Assembly: GCA_028292065.1 (NCBI GenBank)
Contig: JAQGNC010000092.1
Coordinates: forward strand, 1 to 7,506
DNA: 7,506 bases
Direction of reading: 5' to 3'
DNA from: Betaproteobacteria bacterium
GTDB lineage: Bacteria > Pseudomonadota > Gammaproteobacteria > Burkholderiales > SG8-41
How positions within the stretch are numbered: position 1 is the first letter of the stretch; each line of letters starts with the position of its first letter. Below the pieces are notes generated by a model. The model was not told where the DNA came from, ran no database searches, and saw nothing but the letters and a program-made list of their open reading frames with translations. This document shows, in pieces, positions 6,706-7,506 of the stretch. The position numbers and the translations under genes are program-made.

Positions 6706-7319
6706 AGGAGATCGAGCCGCCGCACGTTCGCCGCGGCGATCTCGACTTCCTGGTGCGTGGTCAGCATCACCGAGCCGCCTCGCGCGAGTTGCGCCGCGAG
6801 CAGCGCCTGGAGATCGGCGACCGCCGCCGCGTCGAGCGCGGTGAAAGGCTCGTCGAGCACCCACAGCGGGAAAGCGGCGCTGAATGCGAGCCTCGCCAAC
6901 GCGACGCGTCGGCGCTGGCCTTGCGAGAGCACCCGCGCCGGCAGCATCGCGCACCCGCCCACGCCGAAGCGCTCGAGCGCGTCGCAGACCTGCTCCGCCG
7001 TCTCTTCCAGCCCGGCGAGCGCGGACGAGATCAGCAGGTTCTCGCGCGCGGTCAGGTCGTCCTTGAGCGCATTGGCGTGCCCGATGTAGACGATGCGCTT
7101 CGAGTAGTCTTCCTTCAGCGCCCGTATGCTCTTTCCTTCCCATCGCACTTCGCCGTGCGCGGGCGGCGTGAGCCCGCACGCGATGCGCAGCAGGCTCGTC
7201 TTGCCGCTGCCGTTGGCGCCCGCGACGCGCAGCAGCGCGCCGCGCTCGAGGGTGAAGTCCAGCCCCTGAAAAAGCGTCCTTTCGCCGCGCACGCATTCGA
7301 GGTCGACGCCCTCAAGCAT
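6702..7319 (-). CDS. ccmA: Heme exporter ATP-binding protein CcmA (CycV)
   Basis: This 205-residue ABC ATPase sits on the cytoplasmic face and powers release of holo-CcmE from CcmC together with CcmB. All nucleotide-binding motifs are seen: Walker A GANGSGKT (34-41), the CcmA-type Q-loop region YIGHANALKDDLTARENL (78-95, His81 where most ABC proteins have Gln, normal for CcmA), signature LSQGQRRRVALARL (131-144), Walker B LWVLDEPFTALD (152-163) and H-loop His189 (LTTHQ). The N-terminus MLEGVDLECVRGERTLF matches the family start. An in-frame TGA lies upstream at 7374-7376, and no ATG, GTG or TTG stands between it and the ATG at 7317-7319, so the start is unambiguous. The start lacks a Shine-Dalgarno and sits in an inverted repeat (7312-7327). 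It is the first gene of the operon, downstream of an FNR-type promoter. Confidence 0.96.
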   Translation of the reverse strand: MLEGVDLECVRGERTLFQGLDFTLERGALLRVAGANGSGKTSLLRIACGLTPPAHGEVRWEGKSIRALKEDYSKRIVYIGHANALKDDLTARENLLISSALAGLEETAEQVCDALERFGVGGCAMLPARVLSQGQRRRVALARLAFSAAFPLWVLDEPFTALDAAAVADLQALLAAQLARGGSVMLTTHQEVEIAAANVRRLDLL

Positions 7320-7327
7320 GCGCTTGA
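7312..7327. repeat. Inverted repeat enclosing the ccmA start codon
   Basis: TCAAGC (7312-7317) and GCTTGA (7322-7327) are perfect 6-bp arms around a 4-base centre. In the ccmA mRNA they can form a stem with loop GCAU; the A and U of the AUG start codon lie in the loop and its G in the stem. This could hinder ribosome access to a start that has no Shine-Dalgarno. The stem is short, so the effect is a guess. Confidence 0.45.
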
Positions 7328-7377
7328 ACCACGCGCGGCACGCGTCGAGCGGTCGTTGGGGGCATGGCCGGATTCAT
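7312..7377 (-). CDS. Possible 21-residue leader reading frame overlapping the ccmA start
   Basis: An ATG at 7375-7377 opens a 21-codon frame beginning MNPAMPPTTARRV. It ends with TGA at 7312-7314, just inside ccmA, giving an 8-base overlap (ATGCTTGA) with the ccmA start. A second in-frame ATG is at codon 5. It has no Shine-Dalgarno. If the transcript starts where the -10-like hexamer predicts (about 7379), this ATG would be within a few bases of the 5' end and could be used as a leaderless start. Translation through it would melt the hairpin over the ccmA ATG and end beside it, allowing re-initiation. The frame is short and has no recognisable similarity, so it may equally be chance. Confidence 0.25.
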   Translation of the reverse strand: MNPAMPPTTARRVPRVVQAHA

Positions 7378-7385
7378 GGACGCCG

Positions 7386-7391
7386 AGGATA
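7386..7391 (-). promoter_or_regulatory. Candidate -10 element of the ccm operon promoter
   Basis: The minus strand reads TATCCT here, matching TATAAT at the three most important positions (TA at the start, T at the end) and 4 of 6 overall. Taken as -12 to -7, it puts the transcript start near 7379. The centre of the FNR-type box then lies about 40-42 bases upstream, the position at which FNR replaces the -35 contact in class II activated promoters. The transcript start has not been observed; this is inferred from spacing. Confidence 0.5.
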
Positions 7392-7412
7392 CCGTTTTCC
7401 GGCCGCCGAAAC

Positions 7413-7426
7413 TTGATCGAAATCAA
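7413..7426. promoter_or_regulatory. FNR/Anr-type binding site upstream of ccmA
   Basis: The site is a perfect match to the FNR/Anr/Dnr consensus TTGAT-N4-ATCAA: TTGATCGAAATCAA on the plus strand and TTGATTTCGATCAA on the minus strand. It is an AT-rich island in GC-rich surroundings. It stands about 95-105 bp before the ccmA ATG and at class II spacing from the -10-like hexamer at 7386-7391. FNR directly activates the nap-ccm operon of E. coli, and cytochromes c are needed for anaerobic respiration, so the function fits. The palindrome could also serve a divergent gene beyond the right edge, but I see no good -10 at the matching distance on the plus strand. Confidence 0.75.
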
Positions 7427-7506
7427 AGCCCGCCGCGCCGGGCGTTGCTTCGGCGCCTGCGCAGCGTCGCGTATCCGCCGCACACGCCGGCGCCGGTTCG
7501 CCGTCA

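Noticed and set aside
6706..7296. Upstream extension of the ccmB frame into ccmA, giving a 419-residue protein
   Set aside because: The extra N-terminal part is a low-complexity Arg/Ala frame inside ccmA. CcmB homology begins exactly at the ATG of 6703-6705, and the 222-residue product has the normal length.
7115..7483. 122-codon minus-strand frame across the ccmA leader
   Set aside because: It runs out of frame through the N-terminal half of ccmA, has an unusual Arg/Ser composition, and covers the FNR box and predicted promoter.
1..7506. CRISPR arrays, tRNA or rRNA genes, insertion sequences
   Set aside because: No direct repeats with regular spacing, no tRNA-like folds and no transposase motifs were seen. 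Nearly every base belongs to the ccm genes or the antiporter.

Overview
The window carries a complete System I (Ccm) cytochrome c maturation operon, read entirely on the minus strand in the order ccmA-B-C-D-E-F-G-H-I. It is followed by the start of a CPA2-type cation:proton antiporter gene that runs off the left edge. GC content is high, with strong G/C bias at third codon positions. CcmH (short, LRCxxCQ) and CcmI (two membrane segments plus TPR) are separate proteins rather than the fused form of E. coli. Together these suggest a proteobacterium, most likely a betaproteobacterium or a related high-GC gammaproteobacterium. The taxon is an inference; there is no rRNA or other marker here.

Layout from the right edge leftwards, in the direction of transcription. 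Positions 7320-7506 are a short leader/promoter region with a perfect FNR/Anr-type palindrome (7413-7426) and a well-spaced -10-like hexamer (7386-7391). Next come ccmA (7319-6702), ccmB (6705-6037), a 61-bp gap with the best Shine-Dalgarno of the operon, ccmC (5975-5196), ccmD (5199-5005), ccmE (5008-4529), ccmF (4532-2535), ccmG (2528-1971), ccmH (1970-1482) and ccmI (1485-271). After 28 bp the antiporter begins with TTG (242 to the window edge). Five junctions are 4-base ATGA stop/start overlaps, which indicates one translationally coupled transcription unit.

How the parts work together, from family knowledge: CcmABCD load heme onto the periplasmic chaperone CcmE (His123/Tyr127 here). CcmF with CcmH and CcmI form the ligation complex that attaches heme to apocytochrome c. 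CcmG and CcmH keep the CXXCH cysteines reduced, and CcmI captures apocytochrome through its TPR region. Every key motif I looked for is present, so the system looks intact and functional.

The ccm machinery itself is not new. The points worth a second look are regulatory and contextual: the FNR-type class II promoter, the unusual ccmA translation start (no Shine-Dalgarno, start codon inside an inverted repeat, overlapped by a 21-codon leader reading frame), the strong re-initiation site before ccmC, and the antiporter gene placed directly behind ccmI. Long plus-strand open frames opposite the ccm genes are composition-driven shadows.
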